Positions 12,020 to 23,400 of a DNA stretch of 64,000 bases are shown here, piece by piece. The position numbers and the translations under genes are program-made. The stretch is taken from NCBI RefSeq assembly GCF_963259705.1, contig NC_081848.1:51173408-51237407 (forward strand). Direction: 5' to 3'. The first letter of the stretch is position 1. The number at the start of each line of letters is the position of its first letter. The notes beneath the pieces were generated by a model, which made no database searches, was not told the origin of the DNA, and saw nothing but the letters and a program-made list of their open reading frames with translations. Source of the DNA: Myotis daubentonii (Eukaryota; Chordata; Mammalia; Chiroptera; Vespertilionidae).

Positions 12020-12210
12020 CTGCTATTACTTAGCACACATGATGTGCTAGGCATTTGGGCGTATATAATGTTCATGTCAAGATTCAGTTTTGTTGTGTGT
12101 TTTGTTTTTTGTATCCCATTTGGCAGACAAGAAAGTGACACTGATGGGCGAGAAGTAACTTGCCCAAAGTCTCATGCCTCATGGGTGTCAGACCCAAACT
12201 CAGCCCACCT
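12020..12210 (-). repeat. MIR fragment (antisense)
   Basis: 'gcacacatgatgtgctaggc', 'aagtaacttgcccaaagtct' and 'gtcagacccaaactcagcc' follow antisense MIR. Confidence 0.6.
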
Positions 12211-12970
12211 TCTCTCAATCTTCTTCTCTGTGCCTCTCACTCTACTGAATATGCTAGTTACCAATTAAACACAAAACATATAACGTTAAGCTAGTATGTG
12301 GATGTGTAGGTCTCAAAAGTTATTGTCATAAGATTAATTTTTGTTCATCTCTCCTTATCTTTTTCGCTCTACTTAGTGGGGGCTGCCCTTGCCTGCCCAA
12401 GAGATACAAAGTTGAGCAGTTTCATTGTTTTCTTCTGGCCTTTGATGCCTCACACGAAGTTTTCAACAAAATAATCCAAAGACTGAAATGTCTCCCCTCC
12501 TCAGCTGGAGATATGCCGGGGGCCGGGAGGAGGGGGAGAACCCACAATCAGGGAAGCTGAAACACTCCTTTTCTCTTCATTTTTAGATACATTTTCCTCG
12601 GGTTAGAGTTCTGGGTGAGTCCTTTCTGGAATCCAGCAGTTCCTCCATTCTGAACGTCAGGCCTTTGTTACCACCAGCCTTCTGGGAGCTCCGGGCCTTC
12701 TGGAGCTGCCTCAGGATGATCCCAAGAACATGCCCAGGTGAAAATGAGAGACATGTCTTTCTCGATCCATGGTATGGTTCAGGATCCCACTGGCTCCACG
12801 AGAATTCTGCTCCTGCACCAGCACAAGCTGTGGCTGCTGCTGCGGTGCACTCTGCTCAGGTCCATCCTCCTCCCCTGGCTGAGGTTGCTTTGTGTCCTAC
12901 AACAGACCTGCTGCCAGCCTCTTGGGAGCCTGGAATCCAAGGGACAGGCAGCAAGCCACCCATCTAGCCC
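12211..12970. other. Unique sequence
   Basis: No gene or repeat family recognised. Confidence 0.4.
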
Positions 12971-12984
12971 AGGAAGCCTGTTTT

Positions 12985-13184
12985 GTTCTTACTGATTTTA
13001 GAGAGAGAGGAAAGGAGAGGGATAGAGAGATGGAGACATCGATGATGAAAGAGAAACATTGATCGGCTACCTCCTGTACACCCCTTACCAGGGATTGAGC
13101 CTGCAACCTGGGCATGTACCCTGACTGAGAATTGAACCGTGACCTCCCGGTTCAAAGGTTGACAACTCAAAAACAGGCAGGGCC
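12985..13184 (-). mobile_element. Ves SINE (lineage A, antisense)
   Basis: Reverse-oriented Ves SINE: purine-rich segment first, then the body, then the B box (gaaccgtgacctcccggttc). A perfect 14-bp target-site duplication, aggaagcctgtttt, flanks it at 12971-12984 and 13185-13198. The A-box region is partly altered, so this copy is probably transcriptionally weak. Confidence 0.93.
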
Positions 13185-13464
13185 AGGAAGCCTGTTTTAA
13201 AGGCATGTTAAGAAATTCAATAAAATCCCTACAGGAACCCCAATGAGTCCCACTGCAGGCTTCACAGAGCCCTGGGTCACCAAGTCTGGAACTGAACCCC
13301 TCGAGCACGTGCTACTTCTACATCAAAGGCTCTCAAGAAGCCTTCTTGTCTCCCTTCGGAGCAAAGAGTAACGAGCACCTTCTCAGAGGACCTCAGTCTC
13401 TGTGCTAGTTGCTGGACGTTCCCAAATCAGCACTTTCTGGTGACATCTGGTCAACAAATTCGTG

Positions 13465-13925
13465 GACATAAACATCCAAACCTGCAGAATTGTTATGAGT
13501 TTATTTGAGTCAAAACTGACGACAATTGCTGGGAAGAAAGACTTAAAATGCTCCAGAGAATATAAATGTGCTGTTTCTTTTATGCATTTGGAATTGAGGG
13601 AACTTAAGGAAGATTATATGAGGGTGGGAGAAAGCAAGGTAGGGTTCAAATACAGGATAGCTGACAAGATTATATGCTCTCTTGAGAGTGGTCATGCTTT
13701 AGAAGGAGGGGACTGAAAAGAGGCATTTCAAAGGTGTGTTAACCCAGATGCACAGAAACAATGGACAGAGCTTGCTAAAGGCAAAGAGAAGCCTTTTCTC
13801 AAAACATATATGCCTGGGGTGTGACTACCGACTATGACCTGCTCAGTTGGGAATTTATGATCAGGTCACTCTGTGAGGTTACCTTCCATAGAACCCCCTT
13901 TTCATCTACAACCTCCCACTGGGTT
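13465..13925 (+). repeat. Unassigned interspersed repeat, copy A
   Basis: Homologous along its length to 17890-18525 and, inverted, to 19415-20215. Shared landmarks include 'catttggaattgagggaac', 'atgcacagaaacaatggac' and 'gggaatttatgatcaggtca'. Its length and lack of coding capacity would suit an old LTR or non-autonomous element, but I cannot name the family. Open frames in it are short and not shared between copies. Confidence 0.75.
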
Positions 13926-14124
13926 CCCAGGGCCCGAAAGGGCTTCAGAGGTTGGGCTCACCCACCTCTTTCCTCTCTCATCCGGTCTCAGTTTCCTCCC
14001 TTCTGTTCACCTCAGTTTTTCTTATCACAGTCTCTCTTCCAGGACTCTATCTAAGGCCTTCTTGCTTATGGCCAGGGCAGCACAGCGAGAACAAGCAGAG
14101 GCCCGAGACTCAGGCTAGGGCCAG

Positions 14125-14325
14125 GTTTGAACACCAGCTGGGGGTCAAGGAAGAGACTCAGCCTTCCTGAGACCCACCATGCTCTTTTGGAAAACAGGAA
14201 TACCAGATTCTGCTTCATAGTGCTGTTGGTGGATTAAATGAGATCTTTTGTGTAGGAAGCCTGAAGGACAGCCTGGCATATTGTAGGATACACAATCCAT
14301 GTCAGTCAGTGTCACACCCGGTGGC
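14125..14325 (+). repeat. MIR fragment
   Basis: 'ccaggtttgaacaccagctg', 'gttggtggattaaatgagat' and 'cagcctggcatattgtagg' follow sense MIR. Confidence 0.65.
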
Positions 14326-14679
14326 CTACCTAAACCCTCACTGGTGCTCCATAGAGGTTTCCTGGATTAACCTGAAATAAACATTTTCCACATTTCTGGG
14401 CTGCACTGGAAGGGTTTCCTCCACCACCCCTGTCTCAGTTAAAAAAGAAAAAATCAGAAGCTTGAAAGCTGAGGAAGGACTGGAGAGAGGCAGTGAAGTC
14501 AGCCGGATGCTCGAAGCCCAGATTGCCTTTGGCTCAGTCTAGATTTGAGGGAAACCTGGAATTACTGCGATTTCATCACAGCAGCTGGTCCAAGATAAAC
14601 CTGCCAGAACTGCTCGAAGGCCAGATCTGGATCGCAGCGATAGCCGGAGCCTGCTGAGAAGCAAGGAGAAACTATTTAT

Positions 14680-15180
14680 CTGACATTTTTTCAACCCCAA
14701 CCAAGAATTTTCTTTGGCTCAAGATGTCCTTGGGACCGGTTTTCATTTGCATGGAGCTCATTTAAGGATCCGCGTGCATGTCTGACGGAGGAGACTTCTT
14801 AGAAAGACTTCCATTCCCCTGCCGCCTATTCACGTGGGCCTTTCTCGTGATTCAGAAATAAGGATGCATCCAGGAAGGATTGTGCCAGAACCTCACGTAT
14901 AGGTTCTCTCTGACTCAATTCCACACACAGCCGGTGCAGGCCTGGGCATCCGCAAAGATGGCCACCAAGGAACACTTGTCCTCCTTCCAAATTGGCAGGC
15001 TTCATCTAATTGAACCCATGTTAACCGATGTGGCACATTTTAATACATTTCACTGTTTCAAGCTGAGGCAGCAAATTGGAGTGCAAATCTTCTTAACAGC
15101 TGCTTCTAGAGGGGCTGTCTGGAATCTCTGCATCCTTGACTCTTTGGTGCCAACCACAGGAAAATGTGTCCATTTATTAT
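14680..15180. other. Non-repetitive block, candidate conserved element
   Basis: About 500 bp with no repeat signature. It contains an octamer ATTTGCAT at 14745-14752, a CACGTG core near 14832 and long stretches of balanced composition. No coding exon is evident. Calling it a conserved regulatory element is inference; only cross-species alignment would show it. Confidence 0.2.
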
Positions 15181-15231
15181 AGATCTTGGAAGGGTTGTTG
15201 TATGACAGTCATGTCTGAACTAGAATGCCAC

Positions 15232-15305
15232 CATTCTTTTTCTTTATTGAATTTATTGGGGTGACACTGGTTAATAAGATTATATAGGTTTCAGGTGAAT
15301 GCTAC
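15232..15305 (-). repeat. L1 3' end fragment (antisense)
   Basis: 'tttattgaatttattgggg' followed by 'gacactggttaataagatt' and 'tataggtttcaggtg' is the antisense 3'-UTR of a mammalian L1. Confidence 0.65.
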
Positions 15306-15321
15306 CATTTTTGTAATATTA

Positions 15322-15535
15322 TTTTTTTTAAAATATATTTTCATTGATTTCAGAGAGGAAGGGAGAGAGAGAGAGAAACATCAATGATGAGAGAGAATCA
15401 TTGATCGGCTGCTTCCCACACACCCCCTACTAGGGATCAAGCCTGCAACCTGGGCACATGCCCCGACCGGGAGTCAAACCATGACCTTCTGGTTCATATT
15501 TACTCAACCACTGAGCCATGCCAGCTGGGCAGTTC
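15322..15535 (-). mobile_element. Ves SINE (lineage A, antisense)
   Basis: Full reverse-oriented Ves SINE. A 12-bp target-site duplication ttgtaatattat lies on both sides (from 15311 and at 15536-15547). The body and B box are well preserved. It sits inside flanking AT-rich sequence next to an L1 3' fragment. Confidence 0.93.
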
Positions 15536-15755
15536 TTGTAATATTATTATGCAGACACTGCACTTTTCTAGTAGGTAGCATTTGAGGAATAGCGTGAATA
15601 TTCCAGGAATAGAATACTGAGATGTATTTTGAGAAAACAATCCAGAATCGGGTCATCATTCTCTGCTTCCAACCAGTCACGTTGTTCCAATGATGTTGTG
15701 TGGAGCTGCCTGTGGTTTAATTATCCTTAGTCAAAGCTGAGCACAAGAAGGGTAT

Positions 15756-16095
15756 TTGCTGCATTGTTGTTATGGCCAAAGATTAGAAACAAATGTTAAC
15801 CAATAGGAGACTGGCTAAATCAATTATGATACATCCAGTCAATAGAACGCCATGTAATCATTCAAAAATGAAAGTGATGCAGTAGGAACCAATGTATTGT
15901 TATGAACCTATCTCCAAGAAATATAATTAAATCTGTAAATATACAAGATCCTGGTCATACCAGTTATCTCCGGGGAGAAAAATGAGCAGCAGAGGAGCAA
16001 GGGAAGAAAGAAGTTTTCATTTCCATCGCCTAATGTTTGTACACTTTGAATTTTGTACCTTGTATTACCCACATACACATAATAAAACGTTTGGT
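15756..16095 (+). repeat. Old L1 (L1M) ORF2/3'-UTR fragment
   Basis: 'gactggctaaatcaattatg', 'atccagtcaatagaacgcc' and 'tgtaatcattcaaaaatga' match the end of L1 ORF2, followed by a diverged 3' UTR ending in 'aataaaac'. Many stops; not coding. Confidence 0.6.
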
Positions 16096-16179
16096 TTTTT
16101 CCAAAAGTGCATTCAGAGTCTAATCCCCCAAAAGGGGTGGTTGAACCAGCTATGTAAATCAAACAATTATAATCACAGG

Positions 16180-16410
16180 AACACTCATTGGCTGAGCAAC
16201 GGCTCTGTATCGGTCTCTGCAATGGCTAGTTACTACACATTTTATCTGCTTTTCTCCTCAAAGCAATCCTATGAAGTCAGTTTTACCGTCTTCATTTTAG
16301 ACATGAGGACATTGTGACTCAAAGAGTTTAGGAAAGTTGCCTGAGGTTACACAACCCGCACAGGCTAAACTGGGATTCAAACCTAGGTTGGGCTAACTTT
16401 TTCCACCGGA
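16180..16410 (-). repeat. MIR fragment (antisense)
   Basis: 'aagcaatcctatgaagtcag', 'gacatgaggacattgtgact' and 'ctgggattcaaacctaggt' follow antisense MIR. Confidence 0.65.
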
Positions 16411-16454
16411 CCCGGGGGGCCTCCTTCATCAAACATGCAATGAGATTGCATCTC

Positions 16455-16540
16455 TCCCCTCACTCTAGACCCTGGGCCTGGCAGAGTGCTTGGCACCCGG
16501 GAGGTGTCTAATACATGCTGAATGAATGACCAACAGAAAG
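16455..16540 (+). repeat. L2 3' end fragment
   Basis: 'ctgggcctggcagagtgctt' and 'gctgaatgaatgacc' match the sense L2 3' end. Confidence 0.55.
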
Positions 16541-16589
16541 CAAAACAGTGAGAGCAAGACTTGGCCAGTAATTCCCCTAAAAGGATTTT

Positions 16590-17060
16590 TACATGTGTGA
16601 GCGTCCTGGAATTACTTGGAAGACAACAACCTTCATTTGGATGGCTGTGTTCTGCTGCGTTTGCTTAAAAAAAAAAAAGAAATTAGTCACATTGTTTTTA
16701 GTCACACCTCACAAAGCCTCATTACTTCAGAATGCCTTTCTGGTGGAGGGTGATTTCACAATAAGGAAAATCAGAGAATGTGGTTTTCATTTGGCTACCT
16801 TTAAAAATAGCTGTTTTTCGGATGGGATCATATGAATAAATGCATACTTCTCTTTGGTTTTATCTTCTGTTTTCCTGCATGATTGTTGGAAAAGTTCAAC
16901 AAGCTTGACCATTCATTTCAGGGTGAATTTGGGACCCAAACAGTTAAACAATCAGCCCATTTGGCTTCCTTGCTGCCTCCCAGCCAAGGAGATGAATGGA
17001 ATGTTCATGAGGTCGCTTGGCAGGCGTCCACATTCCTATGGGAACCTTGCAGCAGCGAGA
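16590..17060. other. Non-repetitive block, candidate conserved element
   Basis: No repeat recognised apart from a short A-run. It holds an MEF2-like AT core (ttaaaaatag, 16801-16810) and well-spaced AT-rich homeobox-like sites. The open frame continuing through 16883-17356 has no recognisable domain. Regulatory function is inference. Confidence 0.2.
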
Positions 17061-17885
17061 GCTTTGGGACACTAAGAGGCAAATGTGTGGGAGTCGTGGG
17101 GCAAATTGCAAATGATCCAACGTCTCGGAAAAATGTGTGGAGCGCTGTTGGCCCGAGGATGCTTTGCAGAGGACCAGCGAGGTCTCTGCCCTTGCTCAGA
17201 GGCAGGAACTGGCACTGTCCGTTCTTCCCTACAGCTGCCCAGGCCTTGGATTCGACGGACCACTTGCAGCACCGTCGGGATGGGAGTTCATTACAAGAAT
17301 TTCATCAAGGAGTCCCACTTCTTCAGCTGGTCTTTATGCTCCTTCCTCTTCTCTGATACTCAAGAAAATGACTTCCGAGGGATTTTCCCAACCCCCTCCT
17401 CCTCTCGTCTCCCCGACCTGCAGCTTTTTCTGGTCTTCCCCAGGAAAGAGAACTCCAACCCAATGCATTTTCATTTTCCTCAAGTACTTCCTTGTGTTGT
17501 TTAAAATGTACTCTCTAGAGATCAGGTGAATTCACTAGAATCCTGCATTCCCTCCAGTTTTTCGAAAAGGCTACTTCTGATCAAGGATGATGGTGGAAAA
17601 TGGATTTTCTGTTTAAAATTAGAAACCGTGATAGTCACGTTTTTCCCTAAAGAGAAGCTCATACAAATTTCTTGTCACCACACCCAAAAAAAAAAAAAAA
17701 AGGCTTCAGCTTCAAGCTGTCAGAGCACAGATGTCTGTGTGTACCCCAAATATCTCTTGGGCCAGTAATACTGAGAGATGCTCCCCACGTGAAGAGGGAG
17801 CCCTGTGCTCTGACTTCCTGTTCCGCTCGGTGGCATTGGTACCAGGCAATGGTGAGCACTTGGGAAGAGTCCTCTGCAATGTTGA
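17061..17885. other. Unique sequence
   Basis: No gene or named repeat. An A-run sits at about 17687-17701. Confidence 0.35.
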
Positions 17886-17889
17886 CGTA

Positions 17890-18525
17890 AGGGACGTCCA
17901 AACCTGTAGAGTTTTCATAAGTTTGAGCCAAGCTGACGACATATGCCAGGGAGCAGTATCTCAAATGCTCTGGTGATAAATATTTTGCAGTTCTTTTAAG
18001 CATTTGGAATTAAGGAGAGAATTTACGGAAGATTACGTGAAGGTGGAAGAAAGCAAAGTGGGACTGGACTGCAGGATACTTAGACTATTTGCTCCTTGAG
18101 GGTGGTTATGTTTTAGAAGGAGGGCTCTGAAAAAAAGGCATTTCAGAGGTGTGATCACCTAGATCAGCGGTTCTCAACCTGTGGGTCAAGACCCCTTTGG
18201 GGGTCGAACGACCCTTTCACAGGGGTCGCCTAAGACCATCGAAAAACATATATAATTACATATTGTTTTTGTGATTAATCACTTTCTTTAATTATGTTCA
18301 ATTTGTAACAATGAAATTGGGGGTCACCACAACATGAGGAACTGTATTAAAGGGTTGCGGCATTAGGAAGGTTGAGAACCACTGACCTAGATGCACAGAA
18401 ACAATAGACAGGGCTTGCTTAAGGCAAGGATAAGCCTTTTACTAAAAAGTTATATGCTGGGGAGTGACTATTCACCATGACCTGCCCGTTAGGAATTTAT
18501 GATTTATTACAGCACCACTTATTCA
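17890..18525 (+). repeat. Unassigned interspersed repeat, copy B (split by SPIN)
   Basis: Direct-orientation relative of 13465-13925, clearest over 'catttggaattaaggag', 'gttatgttttagaaggag', 'tgcacagaaacaatagac' and 'aggaatttatgattta'. A SPIN element (18165-18384) interrupts it. Without that insertion and its 8-bp duplication it is close in length to copy A. Confidence 0.75.
18165..18384 (+). mobile_element. SPIN-type hAT miniature element
   Basis: A 220-bp non-autonomous hAT element. Its terminal inverted repeats begin cagcggttctcaacc and end ggttgagaaccactg. A perfect 8-bp target-site duplication acctagat is at 18157-18164 and 18385-18392. The subterminal text (gggtcgaacgaccctttcac...) matches what I recall of the SPIN family, known for horizontal transfer among tetrapods. 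It has no transposase, so an autonomous relative must have moved it. Confidence 0.9.
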
Positions 18526-19410
18526 TCCACAGTGGTAACTCGGGTGGTTAAGACTATTGTATCCTAGCACCATTAGGCTAGGATATGGAGGGAATGGAGA
18601 CACTGGGAGCAATGGAGTTAAATCGTCTCTCTTTGTTTTATCTTCTTCCCAAGTTTTTGCAAAATGACAGTCATCCCCTGAGAGATGAACCAGGTCACTG
18701 GTTTTGTTAGTGAGGCCCTATCTAACTAACGCTCCTGAAGGCAAAACTAGCATTCCCTCCCAAGGCCAGCAAGCCAGGCTAAGAAGCTTACAAGGCAGGG
18801 ACTACTCGGGGAGAAATAATTGTTTAAGGAACAGTTGTTTCTAGGGAGGGAAATGGCATCCTGGCTTTGTTGGTACCACAAGGCATCAAAACCTTAGAAG
18901 ACTTTAAAACCAGAATGAAAAGAATAAAGGGAATGGGATGGCATGGAAATGACAATAATGAGCTATAATGATGAAGTCATCTGCCCAGCCCATAACTGCC
19001 TTCCAGAGACGCCTGCATTCTGTTGGCTGCAAAAGTAGCATTATCTGAACATATGCCCTGCTCCCTGACCCCCACTAATTGACCCAAACTGAACAGATCA
19101 GATCCTCCCAGGAGTTTAGATGCTGTTGTCTCTTGACCTGGTTGGTCACTTGAATTGAAGAGATGTAATTTGGCAGCAATGGGGTAGCCATCTTTTGTCC
19201 TGTTCATCGAGAGGCCTGAAACCATTTCTGTAGAGAGAAAAAGAGAGGAATGAACAGATCAGGTGAACAGAAACAGAGAGAGAGAGACCACATGGGGCCA
19301 GACTGTCTCTGAAGGACCCTGACCCAGGCTCCTAAGGGCATCTATGCTCAGAACTGGTCATATCCTTGGATTTTGCAACACCCATATATTCTGCGTGGAT
19401 GAAATAGAGG
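18526..19410. other. Unique sequence between repeat copies B and C
   Basis: No named repeat or exon. Some of this could be extension of the unassigned repeat, but I see no convincing match between the copies here. Confidence 0.35.
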
Positions 19411-19497
19411 GTTACATGGAAAGCAACCTCACAGGGTGATCTGATCATAAATTTCTAAGTGGGCACATCAGAGTAGGTAGTCACTCTCTAGATATGT

Positions 19498-19500
<3 letters not shown>

Positions 19501-19542
<42 letters not shown>

Positions 19543-19740
19543 GATTTTTTACAGAGAGGAGGGGAGAGGGATAGAGAGTTAGAAACATCGATGAGAGAGA
19601 AACATCGATCAGCTGCCTCCTGCATGCCCCCCACTGGGGGTGTGCCCACAACCAAGGTACATGCCCTTGACTGGAATCAAACCCGGGACCCCTGAGTCCG
19701 AAGGCCGACGCTCTATCCACTGAGCCAAACTGGTCAGGGC
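19501..19740 (-). mobile_element. Ves SINE (lineage B, antisense) with AT-repeat tail
   Basis: Reverse-oriented SINE with the lineage-B diagnostic 'ggcccaccgcaggc'-like head region, here 'ccgaaggccgacgctctatccac', and 'aaggtacatgccctt'. The A-rich tail has become an (AT)n run at 19501-19539. The target-site duplication gatatgtaac is perfect at 19491-19500 and 19741-19750. Confidence 0.93.
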
Positions 19741-19844
19741 GATATGTAACTTTTTAGTAAAAGTTTATCTTTGCCTTAAGCAAGCCCTCTCCATTGTTTC
19801 TGTGCCTCTAGGTTAACACACTTTAAAAATAAGCCACAACCACC

Positions 19845-20070
19845 CAGCTGGTGTGGCTCAATGGTTGAACTTCGACCTATGAAGCAGGAAGTCATAGTAA
19901 GATTCTCAGTCAGGGCACATGCCCGGGTTGCAGGCTCCATCCCCAGTAGGGGTTATGCAGGCAGCAGCCGATTCATGATTTTTTCTCATCATTGATGTTC
20001 CTATCTCTCTTCCCCCCTCTCCTTCCTTTCCAAAGTCAATAAAAATATATTTAAAAAAATTAAAATAAAG
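19845..20070 (+). mobile_element. Ves SINE (lineage A)
   Basis: Complete SINE beginning 'cagctggtgtggctcaatgg'. A perfect 15-bp target-site duplication taagccacaaccacc is at 19830-19844 and 20071-20085. It faces the SINE at 19501-19740 across about 105 bp. Confidence 0.94.
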
Positions 20071-20215
20071 TAAGCCACAACCACCATCAAGAGGGCACAC
20101 AATCTTGTTCAGTATCCTGCAATCCTATCTCTTTCCCACCTCCATGTAATCTTCCTTATGTCGCCTCCTTAATTTCAAAGCTAATATACGAGTGAGATTC
20201 TGTTACTTCAACTAA

Positions 20216-20518
20216 AGAACATTGGCTAAAACAGAAGCATAGGAAGGTCCACAGGCCAAAGGAGGAACAGAAGGACAAAAACAAACATATCTTGGAAAAC
20301 TCTTTTAAAAAGAGAAATGAGGGGGAAAGTATGCTTAGCAGATTTTATAACTATTTTAAAATAAAGTTTCATGTGGTCTCGATACATGAATTCACAGACT
20401 GACCAATAAAACAAAATAAGAAATGAGCATTTAGTGTATGATAAAGGTGACATCTCAGTGAGAAAATGTGAGCTATTCAGAGACAGTGTTGGGCAGTTAA
20501 TAGCATCTTGAAAAACCA
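20216..20518. other. Unassigned sequence
   Basis: AT-rich; no family or gene recognised. Confidence 0.35.
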
Positions 20519-20975
20519 TAGTCAATTCTCATTAGCAGTAGTTGTATTCTATAAAGATGCTGCAAACACTGACTAGTGAAGACTGAACCATTTTTACTAA
20601 GGAGAAATACAGGGTTAGGTTTCTGTACGTCTCTGGTCACATTATCAACAACTGACCAACACATTCCTTGTTTTACGTGTGTTCTGTGTAAAGACACCTT
20701 AATATACGCGGTTGACTCAATAACACTCACTCATGGCCGACAGCACTGTTACCCACACCTGAACAAAGCTTATCTAACATATTTTCTCCAAAAGTACATC
20801 ATAGCTTTCTTGTTCTGGAGAACATTAGACAGCATTTTAGCACCATACTTAGGGATCATTTTAAATAGCAAAATCACCAACAAACTGCATGGAAATGCAA
20901 AAAATGTGGTATTAAATAGGCCATGAAAAGGACACTTGTTTATCGTACTAGAGCTGAAGCAAGAAAGCAGAACAA

Positions 20976-23400
20976 GCCCAGGACCAGACGGCTTCACAGG
21001 GGAGTTTTACCAAACATTCAAGCAAGAACTAAAACCTATCCTCCTCAGACTACTACAAAAAATTCAAGAGGAAGGAACACTTCCAAGCTCATTCTATGAA
21101 GCCAGCATCACCCTAATACCAAAACCAGGTAAAGACAACACAACGAAAGAGAATTACAGGCCAATATCCCTCATGAACATAGATGCCAAAATCCTCAACA
21201 AAATCTTAGCAAATCGGATCCAGCAGTACATCAGAAAGATCATACACCATGACCAAGTAGGATTTATCCCAGGGATGCAAGGATGGTACAATATCTGCAA
21301 ATCAATAAACGTGATACATCACATAAACAAATTGAAAGAAAAAAACCACATGGTCATATCAATTGATGCAGAAAAAGCATTTGACAAAATCCAACACCCA
21401 TTTTTGATAAAAACTCTCAGCAAGGCGGGAGTAGAAGGATCATACCTCAACATAATAAAAGCCATATATGACAGGCCCACAGCCAACATCATACTCAATG
21501 GACAAAAACTAACACCATTTCCCCTAAGAACAGGAATAAGACAGGGATGCTCACTCTCACCACTCCTGTTCAACATAGTACTGGAAGTATTAGCCATTGC
21601 AATTAGGCAAGAAGAAGAAATAAAAGGCATCCAAATTGGAAAAGAGGAAGTAAAACTGTCCTTATTTGCAGACGACATGATATTATACATACAAAACCCT
21701 AGAGACTCCATCAAAAAGCTACTAGACTTAATTCATGAATTTGGCAATGTAGCAGGATACAAAATTAACCCCAAGAAATCTGAGGCATTTCTATATACTA
21801 ATAGTGAACTTTCAGAAAGAGAGATTATAAAAACAATCCCATTTACCATCACACCAAAAAAATTAAGCTACCTAGGAATAAACTGAACTAAAGAGGTAAA
21901 AGACCTCTACTCAGAAAACTACAGGATGTTGAAAAATGAGATAGAGGAAGACATAAACAGATGGAAGAACATACCGTGTTCATGGATTGGTAGAATCAAC
22001 ATCATTAAAATGTCCATACTACCCAAAGCAATCTATAAATTCAACGCACTTCCCATTAAAATACCAATGGCATACTTCACAGATCTAGAACGAACTCTCC
22101 AAAAATTCATCTGGAATAAAAAAAAAAAAAAAAAAAAACCCGAACAGCTGCAGCAATCCTGAGAAAGAACAAGTAGGTGGGATTTCAACACCAGATATCA
22201 AGATGTACTACAAAGCCACTGTTCTCAAAACTGTCTGGTACTGGCATAAGAACAGGCATATAGATCAATGGAATAGAATAGAGAGCCCAGAAATCAGCCC
22301 GAACCAATGTGCTCAATTAATATTTGACAAAGGAGGCAAGAACATACAATGGAGCCAAGATAGTCTCTTCAATAAATGGTGTTGGGAAAATTGGACAGAT
22401 ACACGCAAGAAAATGAAACTAGACCACCAACTTATACCATACACAAAAATAAACTCAAAATGGATAAAGGACTTAAATGTACGACAGGAAACCATAAAAG
22501 TACTAGAAGAATCCAAAGGCAACAAAATCTCAAACATATGCCGAAGCAATTTCTTCACTGATACAGCTTCTAGGGCACTTGAAACTAAAGAGAAAATGAA
22601 CAAATGGGACTACATCAAAATAAAAAGCTTCTGCACAGCAAAAGAAACCATCAACAAAACAACGAGAAAACCCACTGCGTGGGAAAACATATTTGCCAAT
22701 GTCATATCTGATAAGGGCCTAATCTCCAAAATTTATAGGGAACTCATACAACTTAACAAAAGGAAGATGAACAATTCAATCAAAAAATGGGCAAAGGACC
22801 TAAATAGACACCTTTCAAAAGAGGACATTCAAAAAGTCAAGAGACATATGAAAACATGCTCAAAGTCACTAATCATCCGAGAGATGCAAATCAAAACAAC
22901 AATGAGGTACCATCTCACACCTGTCAGACTGGCTATCATCAACAAATCAACAAACGACAAGTGCTGGAGAGGATGTGGAGAAAAAGGAACATTCGTGCAC
23001 TGCTGGTGGGAATGCAGATTGGTGCAGCCACTATGGAAGACAGTATGGAGTTTCCTCAAAAAACTGAAAATGGAACTCCCATTTGACCCTGTGATCCCTC
23101 TTCTAGGAATATATCCCAAGAAACCAGAAACAACCAATCAGAAAGGATATATGCACCCATATGTTCATAGCAGTACAATTCACCATAGCTAAGATCTGGA
23201 AACAGCCTAAGTGCCCATCAGTAGATGAATGGATTAGAAAACTGTAGTACATCTACACAATGGAATACTATGCTGCTGTCAAAATGAAGGAACTCTTACC
23301 ATTTGCAACAGCATGGATGGAACTGGAGAGCATTATGCTGAGTGAACTAAGCCAGTCAATGAAGGAAAAATACCACATGATCTCACTCATTCATGGATAA
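20976..23400 (+). pseudogene. LINE-1 ORF2 protein remnant (reverse transcriptase and C-terminal domains)
   Basis: ORF2p nicks DNA and reverse-transcribes L1 RNA; this copy keeps only the second half. Visible in order: [12 protein letters not shown] at the start of the remaining [22 protein letters not shown], the [12 protein letters not shown] region with the first catalytic Asp, [14 protein letters not shown], and FADDMILY with the catalytic Asp pair at 21665-21676. The C-terminal Cys/His segment (CWRGCG...HCWWEC, about 22963-23016) is intact. Breaks: an in-frame TGA at 21884-21886 where relatives have Leu, an A-run at about 22119-22138 that shifts the frame, and a further frameshift at about 23155. 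The frame would have ended at the TAA at 23398-23400. The endonuclease domain is missing through 5' truncation. Confidence 0.95.

Larger units (their letters stand above)
19415..20215 (-). repeat. Unassigned interspersed repeat, copy C (inverted, split by two SINEs)
   Basis: Reverse-complement relative of copies A and B. The order on this strand is 'gatctgatcataaatttct', 'ttgccttaagcaagccctc', 'ccattgtttctgtgcctct', 'gtaatcttccttatgtcg' and 'ccttaatttcaaagc'. SINEs at 19501-19740 and 19845-20070 interrupt it. The end distal to the SINEs carries a small deletion relative to A and B. Confidence 0.7.

Noticed and set aside
16883..17529. Three staggered frames of 130-157 codons
   Set aside because: No homology recognised and no codon pattern that favours one frame; kept only as a candidate non-coding conserved block.
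13465..18525. Repeat copies A and B as the two LTRs of a provirus
   Set aside because: The interval holds MIR, L1 and SINE sequence with no retroviral gene remnants, and a third copy lies inverted nearby.
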